Shown piece by piece: positions 1 through 11,330 of a stretch of 64,000 nt of DNA. The stretch comes from Imbricaverruca yamaguchii (Eukaryota; Arthropoda; Thecostraca; Neoverrucidae). The position numbers were made by a program, and so were the translations under genes. Numbering within the stretch: the stretch's first letter is position 1; each line of letters opens with the position of its first letter. A model generated the notes under the pieces. That model saw only the letters and a list, made by a program, of their open reading frames with translations, was not told the origin of the DNA and ran no database searches. The DNA lies in assembly GCA_034440575.1 (NCBI GenBank), contig JAOTOL010001565.1, positions 372,001 through 436,000 of the forward strand. The letters run 5' to 3'.

Positions 1-285
1 CTCCGCGACGCCTCCCCTCCCCCGCGCGTGCGTCGTCCGGCATAGTAATAGCCTGCCTACTAAGTTGCATCTTCGATATGTTGAATTATGCATGATATGC
101 TGACTTATAATTACGGCTTTACAAATGTCAGATAATATGTGTTATCAACAAAAGGGGAAGCCAAGATCCATGTTCTGGTCTTATCTGGGAAAACCATGGA
201 TGAGACGGAGACGTGGTATGAAGACATTCAGAAATATGGAATGTCAAGGATGTGGGTATATTAACTGTAGTAAAACAGACGAACT
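1..285. other. non-coding, nothing recognised
   Basis: The first 50 bases are CpG-rich and the rest is AT-rich. I see no exon, RNA gene or repeat that I can support here. Confidence 0.4.
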
Positions 286-318
286 CTTTCAGTTCAACAA
301 TTAGTGTTGAACTGAAAG
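286..318. repeat. perfect hairpin, 14-bp arms
   Basis: Arms 286-299 and 305-318 are exact reverse complements (CTTTCAGTTCAACA and its complement) around the 5-nt loop ATTAG. It is too short for a transposon and has no T-run that would suggest a terminator. It belongs with the other perfect snap-back sequences at 25570, 41823 and 62812. Confidence 0.8.
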
Positions 319-394
319 TGACGGCATGGTTCGGTGGTTTGGCATCACTTCAATACTTCTCGTCCTCATAAGGTCAACAAAGGATGGGCGATCG

Positions 395-850
395 GTAACC
401 GAAATATGTTCCAGAATACCTTTACTAGGGCTGGTCACTGGGGCCGTAGGTTGTGCCGCTTCACATCAATTATCGACAGGGAATGCTGCACCGCTTTGCA
501 CTTAGGTGTCACATGACAGTCTACCAGGTTGACCACGAACCAGCGTCCCAACCACAGAAATTCGTTTGTGCGGTCGTCACTTGGCAATTTGTCCTGCAGA
601 GGTGAGAAACACGGGTCTACGCTGTTCCCGCCTTGCGGCCAAACACCATTGGCAGTTCAGTGAGCGGGCTACTAATGTATTCCTGTTGACAAGCAACGAT
701 TAATCGCTATGGATTTCTGACTTCAGCAGCACAGAATGAGCTTGAAAGGCTGGAAGGAGCTCGGTTGCAAAGATGTAGAAAAAGAAGAAAGAAGGTTTAT
801 GATGTTAACGAAACATTTTCTTGTCCTAAAATAATTATATAATTTCTACT
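395..850 (+). repeat. left arm of a large inverted repeat
   Basis: This stretch reappears, diverged but alignable, in inverted orientation at about 2755-3250. Shared landmarks include CCGAAAYATGTTCC, a block around TGTCACRTGACAGTCTACCAGGTTG (here near 509-533), GCGATTAATYGYT, and the inner end near CTTGTCCTAAAATAAT. The two arms enclose about 1.9 kb. They may be two independent insertions of one repeat or the long terminal inverted repeats of an old DNA transposon. I found no coding sequence that decides. Confidence 0.65.
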
Positions 851-892
851 TTGCACTTTTTGGAAACTTAGTGCTAAATCTTCCCGGGGTTG

Positions 893-1165
893 CTATTATG
901 GGCCGGGATCTCATTGCTAAGCAGAGCTTGTTGAGTGAAGCCTGGCCGAACCACCCGATCCATGAATTTCAGTTCTATGTTAGAAATTTGGTCGAACGCT
1001 TCACGTGTCATCAGTGCACGCACACGGCCATCCCGGTAGCTCGTTCTCGACCTTGTCAGGCCAGTTGCCAACTGATCCCCCCAGCTGGGAGCTAAGTGCG
1101 AGCGCGTGAGGCGACTCGAACCCCGTCTATCCGGGACAGGAGAGACCAGTGCAACAAGCGCTCAC
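893..1165 (-). mobile_element. tRNA-derived SINE, family D, copy 1
   Basis: The stretch beginning ATTGCTAAGCAGAGCTT matches 10825-11100 over its whole length. Read on the minus strand, the right end carries a good RNA polymerase III B box (GGTTCGAGTCGCC, complement of about 1110-1123), as expected of a tRNA-derived SINE head. The copy lies between the two inverted-repeat arms. Boundaries are approximate because I see no clear target-site duplication. Confidence 0.6.
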
Positions 1166-2754
1166 TTATTCGTAGTGGAACAGTTTAGCTGGGATATTAA
1201 AACATACGTGTCTTTTTAAGCCAAAGCTCTAAATTTGTCGCCGAGGTAATCTCACATAATATGAGCAGACTTGGATATTGAGCCATCGCGCAACTGCCAC
1301 CTGGCGACCGCTGCGGCTAATTTCCAAAATATCAGATTCATGGCTCTGGCTGATGACACGGGTGCTGTTCTGTTGTCGAAAAATAACAAACGTAGAAGGA
1401 AATGCTACTCCACCATTTACTGGCTTACTGTGGGTTACGGAAGATTAGCTGACTTGCTATAAATATTTTGTGTGCTAAACAATGTATATTAACAAAGTAA
1501 CTTCAACATGCATCTCCACGCCCTGTCAGCTCCCTAGCCTACAAAGGGGAGGCGTCGCGTGGAGACTGGACCGCTCCCCGCCGTCGCCGTCTGAGCTCTG
1601 CCAACCGGTGCAGTTGATGCTCCCCAAACACCCAGCAACCGATCAGCCAACCCCGCACACTGCCGAGAAGGCTCATGTGGGCGGGACGAGCGGGAATGGC
1701 GCTGGCTGTCCGAGACTGGAGGTGGCATGTATACCGGTCTCAGGAGGACTAGATTAACAGTTCACACCGGCAGCCGGTGTACGGTGTACGGTCTTAGCAC
1801 AACTGGCCGAGTCGCTCCATGCGTTTGATCCTCACATATCCGGCTTGGATGGCCAGTTGCCAACTGGCACGTGAATTTTAATTGCGTACAGTAAGTTTTA
1901 ATTGCATTCAGACTTAAAAGAATTGCATTAACGTAATAATAAAACGCAACGCTAAGTGTTATGTCTACGCCATACTGGATTACAGTAATATTTGATTCAT
2001 GAGTGTTAATCGCACCGTGTAATAACCTTATATTATACTGTTCCTTAGGGTAGTGAACTTCAGAGAGTCTATTTGATATTCATTCCAATAACTTCACTGG
2101 CCACACCGACACCCTCACCAACACCCACGCACACGCATACGTACACGCCGTCGATGTATACATGCGATTTTATCTGGAAAACGATCCGGTTCGTGTAGGT
2201 TGGTTGGTCATTGTTCCCGACATTTCTTAAAAGTACAGCATCGAAGTCGGTTCAGCTTTGGTGCAATATAAATTTCCGGAATGCCGGTTGCACTGAATTG
2301 CACACGGTCGACTTCGTGTTGGCAGAAATATCTAGAATGATCTTGGTCCTGGAAAGTATTCCATCAGCCCCATGGAGCGTTATTGAGCCTGTCCATGCTG
2401 TAATGCAACGTGCAAAATATGTAATTAAGTTCTCCATCTTCAAATAATGAAAAATAATTTTACACAAGGAATGACGGACGGACCGGCGGTATTTGGCGCT
2501 GAAGCAATTTATACTTATTGCTTTGCCCCTAATTGTGAATTAAGTTGGATGGTATCCGCTTAAACATATTTTGACTGCACAGAAATCTGAATATCTCCCT
2601 TGCCACATAATGCACAATACATACAATGGCATAATATACATGCTGCATATGAAGTTCACCTAACAAACGTGTTTCCTAAATGAAACAGGTGTAATGTTGT
2701 GAAGTAATTCATCGATTTGTCAATAAATCAGAAGTAAGCAAGCAAGCGTAAACG
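1166..2754. other. interior of the inverted repeat, no gene seen
   Basis: Mixed composition with a CpG-richer stretch at 1530-1760. Short open frames occur but none shows a recognisable domain or splice-flanked coding pattern. Confidence 0.4.
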
Positions 2755-3250
2755 TTCTAAATTATATCATTATTTTAGGACAAGAGGATGTTTCATTGAC
2801 ATTATAAACCTTTCCTCCCCTTTCGCTACAACCTTTACAATCGAGCTCCTTCCAGCTTTTCCAGCTCATTTTGAGCTCCCGAAGTTCGAAATACATAGCG
2901 ATTAATTGTTTCTTGTCGACATGAGTCCAGTGGTAGCCTGCTCACTGAACTGCGGTGTTAGTTGTACAACTGAGGCATGCAAGGCAGGAACGGCATTGAC
3001 CAACAGCATTGCCATTTTCCACTCACTGCATGGCTACAGAGCAAATGATGACGTGATGACCGCGAACACGAATTGCTGTCATTGAACATCGGCCCGTGGC
3101 CAACCTGGTAGACTGTCACGTAACGCCCAACTGTGAAGCGGTGCAGTATTCCCTGCCAATGATTGCTGTGAAGCGGCAGCGTACGTTCCTTGTGGCCAGC
3201 AATAGTAAAGGTGAACTGGAACATGTTTCGGTGGTCGGTTGTACCATCAG
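2755..3250 (-). repeat. right arm of the large inverted repeat
   Basis: Reverse complement counterpart of 395-850. Its inner end (ATTATATCATTATTTTAGGACAAG) matches the inner end of the left arm. Divergence is substantial, including indels, so the pair is old. Confidence 0.65.
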
Positions 3251-3269
3251 CATATGTATAATTGGCGTC

Positions 3270-3445
3270 ACAAATGGCTTGGCAGTAAGTTAGGACGTCC
3301 TGGCATCTAAATATCACATATAGGAGGCTATTTCCCACCACACCAAGGTACCATTGAAGTCACAAATCACTTCGCAGTAAGACTGAGCGTCCCAGCACCT
3401 GGATTTCTTGCATAGGTATAATGTTTCCGAGCACACCTATGCCTA
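3270..3445. repeat. two diverged tandem units of about 87 bp
   Basis: A block containing GTCACAAATGGCTTGGCAGTAAG near 3269 recurs as GTCACAAATCACTTCGCAGTAAG near 3357, each followed by a similar run ending with CACACC. This is a degenerate direct duplication with no coding signal. Confidence 0.5.
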
Positions 3446-3839
3446 AGCAGTATGTTAAGCTGTCAGGGCGCCCAATCTAACTGCCAAGCTATTTGTCACG
3501 TCAATAGTACATGGAGGTACGTTGTCGCGTGCCATTTTCCGCTAGACGCAAGAAACCGGTGACAACCACATCCCTGTATGACGGGGGATATGAAATGCAT
3601 TAGATGATATATCTTAAGAGCATGCGTTTATATTTTATGAAAATCGAACATTGTATGCTATGCTTGGTGAATGTGAGGAGAGCAATCACCAGAAATTTCC
3701 TCTCTCCGGTTCCACAACCAATCAATCAAGTACGTCAAATCAACCAATCCATGTTCCCAAGCATTGGCATAAAACGTCGGCAACATCTTCCGACATCTTC
3801 ACAATTTTCGACGGTTTACGGCAGACACGACGCCTCACA

Positions 3840-4180
3840 AAATCTCCGCCCGAGCCGGAGCTGTGGCTGCTCGGCAGCTGCGGCTGCTGCAGCAGCTGCG
3901 GCTCCGGCAGCTGCTGGTGGAGAGCCGTGGGACAGAGCGCGTATTGATCGCGGCGACTCCGCTCGGCCGGTGAGTCACCGGCTGGATGACGTCATGCCCC
4001 CCCCCCCCTCTCCCCACCGCCACCAGGGCAGGCCGGCGGGCGGGGCGGGGCGGGGCGGCCGTGACCGCTGCCGTCGGCACAGATCGGCCCCGGTGAACCC
4101 AACGGGCCGAGTCACGTGCTGGCCGACCAAAAAGCGACCCTGTCTGGTGAGGTCGCGCCACACATCCGGAAGGACCTATA
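3840..4180 (+). promoter_or_regulatory. CpG-rich block, possible promoter and non-coding first exon
   Basis: Strongly GC- and CpG-rich compared with its AT-rich flanks. It contains a GCTGCGGCTGCTGCAG-type triplet stretch, a consensus donor GTGAGT at 3970 and a perfect CRE palindrome TGACGTCA at 3987-3994, followed by a run of C. The alanine-rich frame through it is a by-product of the GCN repeats. The block could be the promoter and 5' untranslated exon of the plus-strand USP gene starting at 14.1 kb, but nothing in the sequence links the two. Confidence 0.35.
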
Positions 4181-4210
4181 CTAATCTGGACGACGCGGAC
4201 GGCCTCAATA

Positions 4211-4244
4211 ACACAAACACACACGCACACACACACACACACAC
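4211..4244. repeat. (AC)n microsatellite
   Basis: Interrupted CA/AC dinucleotide tract. Confidence 0.9.
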
Positions 4245-4720
4245 CAACAGATACAACCTGTCCAGCCGACAACGATTGGAACAGATCCTGACTTGTTCCA
4301 GCAGATCTGCACCGACAAAACGACTTAGGTCATATGAACAGGTCAGATTCTGACTGACCTAGGCGCCAAACCAGGGCTGGCAAAAAGTGAACAAAATAAG
4401 TTGTGGCCATGCATGTGGCCACACTGAATTTTTACTAGTTTTAACCGGCCAGATCCAGCCAAAAACCAGTCAAAACTGGCCAAAGCAGGCAGAAGCTGGC
4501 CAAACTAAAACATCCATTTTGAGAAGCGTGCCCATTAAAATAAGCTCCAATGGTTGGGAGTAGATAGGTGTACCTACAAATAAACTGAATTGAGGATAAA
4601 ATGAAGGCAAATACTCGCGTTCAAATCATCCAAATATGATAACTGTCATTTCCGGCTAAAATTATGGCATATATTTCATAAACTCCCATCATGTACATAC
4701 CGTACACGTAAGTACATCAG

Positions 4721-5040
4721 TAGGGACAAAACTATTGAAATGCATGCTGACTACGGCTATCGTCAGTCACACTTTACACCTCTGTTGCCATAAATAGGGA
4801 CAAAACTATCCATATGCATGCTGATCGCGGCTATTGGCGGTTGGTTGGTTAGTTATTGGTTTTACGACACAGCGGCCGTTAAATCATGTCGCGTCGCCAA
4901 TCTCTCACGCCGATTGGTCGCGGACGAAGAGTAGCGACAGGTGAGACTCGAACCTTCAACCTTTCGACTGTGAGACGAGCAACTTACCCCTAGACTGCTC
5001 GTCCCCGGCTATTGGCAGGCAGACTTCACAGATGTGCTGC
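4721..5040. repeat. 74-bp tandem duplication split by a SINE
   Basis: The block beginning TAGGGACAAAACTAT at about 4721 is repeated at about 4793. Both share ATGCATGCTGA and CGGCTAT. The second unit is interrupted at 4839-5005 by a family B SINE and resumes afterwards (GGCAGACTTCACAGATGTG against CGTCAGTCACACTTTACACC). The duplication is therefore older than the SINE insertion. Confidence 0.7.
4828..5016 (-). mobile_element. tRNA-derived SINE, family B, copy 1, with target-site duplication
   Basis: The body 4839-5005 is flanked by a perfect 11-bp direct duplication CGGCTATTGGC (4828-4838 and 5006-5016), which shows retroposition. On the minus strand the head reads as a tRNA-like polymerase III promoter: A-box-like TAGTCTAGGGGTAAG and B box GGTTCGAGTCTC. 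The 3' tail is AATAACTAACCAACCAACC. A second copy lies at 31256-31396. Confidence 0.9.
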
Positions 5041-6799
5041 CATATCTAGTATGGGTGGACATATTGTATGAGTACGTTTAGGACTAGGTGTATGGGTAGG
5101 AGTACATATATCGGAGGAACACAGCTAGGGTCTGACATACGCATATTTACATGCATATTGGACGAGGGCAGGTAGTTGGCTATGTTGTTCATCAGCAAGA
5201 AAGTGCGCCACTCCTCGTCTGCATAGTTCTCATTTAGGGTAGCATGGTCAGTGTCACGGCTGAATACGTGAATGGTATTGTCTTAATGAATTTACGTGAA
5301 TTGGCCTGTCATGCTGAGGATGCTACTTACTCGATTTGCTTTAAGAAACAGTCATTCTATTAGCATTTGTGGAGCATAGGCGTAGGAACATGCGACATGG
5401 GGACGTGGCCCACCCACTTTTCAATGTGGGGCAACAATGGCACCTGGCCCTCCCACTTTTGAGCCATTTAAGGCTCCTAAAATGCAGAGTTTTGCACATT
5501 CGAATATGTGAAAAATTACATGAATTCCTTGAATAAGTAAAAGCTGTACATATCACATTGTAGCACTTCACTTCTTAAATCTGCTCACTTGGACGTGGCC
5601 CTACAACAATGTAACTAATTCAGGGGTTGATGTAATACAACTGATGTGTGGATCTTCACACCTTGCATTGTTATGAAAAGACTATAAGGCAGATAATATG
5701 TCACCCAGTACCAAAATACATTCATACTAGGATTTCACTGTTTCTTTTTACTGTTAACATATTTAGCATCAATGTCATTAATATTCCCTGGAGTAGAAAA
5801 CTGTAAAGGCTGAGGGCAGCAACGTAGCACATTCAAGTTAAGACATGCAATTTGCAGGTGCAATTTCCTTGCCTTGATATTACAGAGCTATGTATTGTAT
5901 ACGGCCTTCGTCCTAGCTGTCATACACTTCATCATTTACATGTATTTTGATTACTGAAGCATACAAATTACTACCACGACTGCGTGACTGCACTATGGAA
6001 TAGAACGTAAAATTTTCCACATTTGAATGGATTTTCACATTTTGGCAGAGCACACAAATATCTAACCGTTTGATTGAGACGCATGGGTATTATCGGTGCT
6101 GAACTCCAATATACCAAAATACTTATTTATATCATTAATTATGGTAGTATAAATACAATAATGAAGTTCACACTATTATATCAACTTCATGAGCGAGAAC
6201 GCCTCTCATGATCTTAAAATCCCAGTGAGGATTAGGCGCTCATGATGCGACCTCCTGACAAGGTCACATGAGGAATGATATGAAGAGCGATGCTGTAACG
6301 GTAACCAGTGATGCTTGTATGACCTGAGAATGCTCATGACGAGCATGGCGACTGACCAGAGTGCATCTTCAGCTGGGTAACTGTGTAGTAGAACTGACAG
6401 CACGTTAAAGATTTAATTAAAAATATGTCGTTCAACAGACATGGTGAGCTAAGATGGTGGGCCAATTGTATATGTAATAATATCTTCCTAGTATAGACTC
6501 TGATCCCATAATCTAGTCAATGAAGACATTTAGATTATGAGCATTAAAGCACTGAAGTACAACGGAGACCACTACCAAGGCTTTCATCGTCCAGTGATGT
6601 GTGCGTTGAGGCTGAGATTTAAGAGCCCCGAAGATAATTGGATGAATTTACGCCAATTGCAGTGTGTATATTTCTGAACACTACATGCAGCTAATGCTAA
6701 TGCAGTTAAACTACAAACAGTTAAATGAGCATAGCAAAGTACATTGTGTGCGATGTACTCCATAGATGTCACTGTTAAACTACACAATCATTGGGACGT
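5041..6799. other. AT-rich non-coding stretch
   Basis: I see no splice-flanked coding segment, RNA gene or repeated block of note here. Short open frames lack recognisable content. Confidence 0.4.
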
Positions 6800-7960
6800 G
6801 CGCAATGGCGTACCGAAGGGGGCACTGAGGCAGTCCCCTCCCCATGAGAGGCTGTGGGCCCACGATATTGCGCCGAGGTTCGGAAATCATAGCCAGGCTC
6901 TCAAAATTTTGCTAGTGTCCCCAACAATCGCACCGGGGAACATAAAAATATATTTAGGGCCACAACAAATCATGCAGGGGTCCATGAAAATGACGATGGG
7001 GCTCCTAGAATCCCACAAAGCACCCTGAAAATCGCATTGGGGCTAAAAAAATCGTTCCGGAACCCTACAACTCACGCTGAGGGCTGCAAAATGTTGGACC
7101 GGAAACCTCAAAATACAGCCGGGCCTCCAAAAGGTCGCGCCAGAACCCTGATAAATTGCGCCAGGGCCCTAGAAGATCACGATAAGGCCATAAGAGGTCG
7201 GGCCGGACACCTGAAAATCACGCTGGGGGCTTTAAAAGTTCGCAACTGAGCCCGGAAAATCAGGCAGGGGATCGAAAATGTCGTGCCGGGGTCTTGAAAA
7301 TCACAATGGCGACTCAAAAAGATTTGGCCGGGCCACTGAAAATCACGCCGAGACTGAAGGCACCGAAAAGTCGCGCCCGGGCCCATGCAAATCACACTAG
7401 GGGCTCGATAGGTCGCACCGGGACTCGAAACGTCTGATCAGAAACACCCAAGAAATGAAGCTGGGGCAACGAAAAAAAAACAGTCTGAATATGGAAAATC
7501 ACTCTGGTGTCCCAGCAATTATTTCAACAGAAATAAAAACGTGTTGGACACCAAAACCAGTGTCGAGGCCACTAAAACTCGCGATAGGCATCCGAACAAA
7601 GAAGACAGGGTCAGAAAATCTCATTTAGACCAAAAAACGTAGGGCCGCTGCCCTTGGAAATCACTGTGGCCGACAAAGTCGCGCCGGAGCCCCACAAGTC
7701 GCAGCTACCTTCTCAAAAATCAATTCCAACCCGGAATGATACTCTACGGCCAAAAAAAAATTGCGTCAAACTCCAAAAATGCGTCGGGTTTCGGAAAAAG
7801 CAGCACGTTGGAGGACTGAAAAAAAATGCACTGGGAGCACGAAGAATCGCACCTAGACCCAAAAATATCGCACAGGAGGCTCAGAACGAAAAACAAAATC
7901 CGACTAAAAAGTGCAAAAGGACTCCTTTATGTCGACCTCAGCACCGGAAAACTCAGAAAA
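6800..7960. repeat. highly degenerate tandem array, about 21-bp period
   Basis: From about 6840 onward the sequence alternates units resembling GGCCCTGAAAATCACGCCGGG and GGCTCCAAAAGGTCGCGCCGG, mostly 19-22 bp long. The clearest stretch is about 7020-7430. Because 21 is a multiple of three, long open frames arise on both strands (for example 6744-7249), but these are consequences of the array. Divergence between units is very high, so this is an old satellite or minisatellite that is no longer homogenised. Confidence 0.7.
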
Positions 7961-9842
7961 GGTCTTGAAAGAAAGTTCTCCTAAGGGACTTTTTGCTCTG
8001 AAGGTTGCCATCGGCCAATGGAACCCACATAATTTAACAGTCATGACTTGAAGTCAAGACAGTTTCTGTCGCTATTTCTAGAACCATGCCAAGTTGAAGA
8101 TGTACGAGCACGACATCGCCTCGCCACCAAGTCCATAGCCCAGCACCAGTGAGGCACCGCCCTTGAACATTGGATGCCGAAATGTGGGAAAATACCGAAC
8201 ATCCCACTGACGCAACAGTGACTAACCCACCCAAAATGTCGGCGGCATGACCTGCCAGCATTCCTGGAAGGCGCCAGCTTGAAGCCGCTCAACCGTCGAT
8301 CCGTCGGGGAATCTGCCGCACAACCACGACCGGATGGCGTGCAGCCGCCGCACCCGTTCAGCTGACCTCACGTGACCTACTATAAGTGCACTTAGTTCCC
8401 GGCACCCGCACGAGGTCTGCCTTACTCAACGCCAACGGCTTGGAAGGAGGACTAGTTTTGGCCCACAGGTGGCACTCGTAGTTAGTGAGATTAACGGACG
8501 CTCTGTTCCATACACGACCGCCGCCGCAGGTATTCTACGGCCAAGTTGGGACGGGCCATAATATCATTGGAACTGCGCATCAGCCTCAGCCATCAATTAG
8601 CGAAACGCCTGGCTGTGAATCACGCCATGGACAACTGGAGTCTAAATCTTTGTGGACACAGGGCAGCATTGGTTTCCTTCGGCGATGAAACCAGCTGGAA
8701 AAAAAATAGCAGGACCTTGTTCGCTAGTACCTTGCCATGACTTGCTTGTGTTTAAAACAAATTATACAACAGAATAACCCATTGGTGATTTTATGCATAC
8801 GATATGTTATGTAACGATATGGAACGATATGTATTAATACGGTATGCAACTAGACCCAAGGATTTCTTCAAGATTTAATGCAGTGCCAACGGAAGTCACA
8901 AGTTGGGAATGTAACTTGTTTACTGGAATTCAGGGTGAATGGAATTAAAACAATTACAGAAATGGCCAGAAGCATTTGCTTGGCTTTCATGTAAATACAT
9001 GTGACTGCAAAGTATATCAAAGCATGAAAAGATTGCTTTTTTACCTGCCGAATATGTTAAACTATAATTCCAGAAGACTAGTGCTGTGAACGGGTGCTGC
9101 ACCCTGGCGTAGCGCAAGTGCTGCCATCGGACGTTCTAGTTCTCTCAAAAGAATGGAAGGTTCCAAGTATCTGAACGTCATCAGGATTTGTAAGGTGTGG
9201 TGGAGTTACCAACTCAGGGATGTCACCAGGAATTGTGTTCAAACTGGTGATAACAGATGATGAGACATGACCCAGGGAAAATTCCGATGAACTGGAAAAA
9301 TTTCAAGCGATTTTGTACCCATGAGAGGGTACGATTTAGGGGAACATCTAAATCGGCATCCACGGCAAATAAATTCACCGGCAAGCTGACAATTTGATAC
9401 CACAATATTTTGTGTGAATGAAAATGAGCTTACAGAGTTGTCTTGTGCTCCGAATCCAGCCGTGAAATTATTAGCTTCATCATAATGGCATAAGAGTTAA
9501 AACCTTCGGATTTTTTTTAGATGTCACCCTACAAGTGTGTCTTCAACTTGATCCTGATATGAGATCTTCATATCTCCTTCACAAACAATTGTAATTACAA
9601 TAATCATTACAATTTTGAACTGAGAAACATCACATAAATATGTTGGTTACATGATGTATTCCATTTCTTTCCATTTTGACAAAATACCTCATGACCTGAG
9701 GTCACATGACCTGCAGTGACATCTGGTACATGAAAGGTTGTGCATTTGGCTGCATGGAAATTAAGATCCACCATGTACATACTGAATCAAGAGTTACACA
9801 TACATATATAGATATGATATGACATGACATGGTATGATGGAT

Positions 9843-9844
<2 letters not shown>
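7961..9844. other. non-coding; possible TATA-type promoter near 8380
   Basis: The sequence around 8367-8400 has a CACGTGA E box followed by CTATAAG and then a GC-rich segment. This spacing resembles a core promoter, but I see no downstream exon, so it stays unassigned. The remainder is AT-rich without recognisable genes. Confidence 0.25.
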
Positions 9845-9845
<1 letters not shown>

Positions 9846-9909
<64 letters not shown>

Positions 9910-9918
9910 GTATATATC
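9846..9918. repeat. (TA)n microsatellite
   Basis: Nearly pure TA tract of about 65 bp ending in TATGTATATG. Both strands are open across it, so short Tyr/Ile frames here are artefacts. Confidence 0.95.
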
Positions 9919-10439
9919 TGCTTCTATATACCCATAGCACTAGCTACACCCTGTTATCCATCCTATTTCCTTGAACAGCAAGTTTCTTCATTCTTTGAGG
10001 TCAGCTTTGGTCAGTGTGTCATGGGATCCCTTCATGTTTCTGTGCAAGCCTTTGTGATGAATTTTCTTTCACAGCACCAGCACTAAAAAATGGCACCCCC
10101 AATGTTGCCAGGTAAGTCTGCTGGACATTTCTTTGTAACATCACATTTCTTTGTCTGCACACCTGTCAAATAAATGAGCCAAGTCATACATGGCATGATC
10201 ACCTGTGCATGAAAATGTCCTCCCTCTATTTTATTGTATTCACAAATTATTATCCACATACAAGATCACAAAGCACAAATCCAACCCTGGACATACATCA
10301 TTGAAGTATTTTTAATTATTCTGGGATTCACAGGCATCTGAGCCAATTCTACAAGTATAATTACAAAACCCTCATGCTGTCCTGGCAACATCCAATCTTG
10401 AAGAATGTTTTTAAGTGGAGAATGGATAAGCATTTTTAA

Positions 10440-10545
10440 TGATTAGGTAGGTACCCCTGGCTAGGTCTAGGAGTGCATATTGTCTAGTACCTGCTTACCT
10501 ACCTAGAAATACCTAGCAGGTTTTAGGTAGTTGCCTAGGTAGAAT
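10440..10545. repeat. TAGG/CCTA-rich palindromic low-complexity tract
   Basis: Runs of TAGGTAGG and TACCTACCTAG alternate, giving many self-complementary GGTACC and CCTAGG cores. The same tetranucleotide family occurs at 12295-12325, 12460-12560 and 43125-43160. Confidence 0.7.
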
Positions 10546-10814
10546 ACAATTTGCTTCATGGATCTTAACAAACTAACAAGAAGCTGCGAATTCACACATC
10601 AAACTCCCCCCAGTCAGAGGTGTCAGTTCATAGGTACATCAATATGCTATGGGGAGGCACTGGCTCCTCAATCATTAACTTAGCCCACCTCACAGGCTGA
10701 AGCTTAACCATTGGGTCTATGTATGTGCACTAGATACAACAAATGCTTTTCAGGAAGCTCTGCCCATCAACAAGGTCATTCCCCCACCCCCTCCCAAAGA
10801 ATTGTACTGACCTG

Positions 10815-11100
10815 GGGTTCTATTGCTAAGCAGAGCTTATTGTGTGAATCCTGGCCCACCAGCCAATCCATGAATTCCAGTTCAACTGCAGAATTTTAAC
10901 TGAAAGGTTAATGTGCCATCAAAGCACCAACATGGCTGCCAAGTAGCTCATCCCCTGCCTTATCAGGCCAGCTACCAACTGACAACTGACACTCAGCCAG
11001 GAGCTAAATGAGAGCTCATGAAGCAACTTGAAACCTGTGCTGCCAGGACAGGGAAGATCAATGCAAGCCAACACTCCAACCAACTGAGATACCAGGGCAA
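10815..11100 (-). mobile_element. tRNA-derived SINE, family D, copy 2
   Basis: Aligns with 893-1165, sharing ATTGCTAAGCAGAGCTT and the TATCAGGCCAG and AGCCAGGAGCTAA blocks. Read on the minus strand it starts CCTGGTATCTCAGTTGG, a recognisable tRNA-like A-box head, and has a decayed B box (GGTTTCAAGTTGC). This copy is more complete at its tRNA end than copy 1. Confidence 0.65.
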
Positions 11101-11139
11101 TATGATTTAATCTTTGTAAGATCTAAATAAATTGGTGTA

Positions 11140-11330
11140 TTACAGTTTTAGGTAACCATGAGACAAGTTTTACACACATTCCACCTCCATGAAGGGGTTA
11201 GGTTTTGATAAGTTAGGTTAGGTTAAGCTTTTGTTGTAGGTGAGAAGAAAAATCCAAACAAATTTTGTGATTGAAAACAAAATTAAATCCAGGCTAGCTT
11301 ATGTCAGATTAGGCCAGGCTAGGTATTTAA
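11140..11330 (+). repeat. interspersed repeat family E, copy 1 (TTAGG-bearing)
   Basis: Shares GGTAACCATGAGACAAGTT, the CCTCCATGAA block and GGGGTTAGGTT with copies at 43172 and 47563. Each copy carries short GTTAGGTTAGG-like tracts, similar to the arthropod telomere motif TTAGG, at an internal position. Confidence 0.65.

Noticed and set aside
3604..4353. 249-codon alanine-rich open frame
   Set aside because: The alanine run comes from a GC-rich triplet stretch and the frame crosses a C run and an AC microsatellite. There is no homology or codon pattern of a gene.
6744..7249. Open frames of 94 and 70 codons
   Set aside because: They follow the 21-bp repeat period and contain no recognisable domain.
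9841..10086. Tyr-Ile repeat protein
   Set aside because: Translation of a TA microsatellite.
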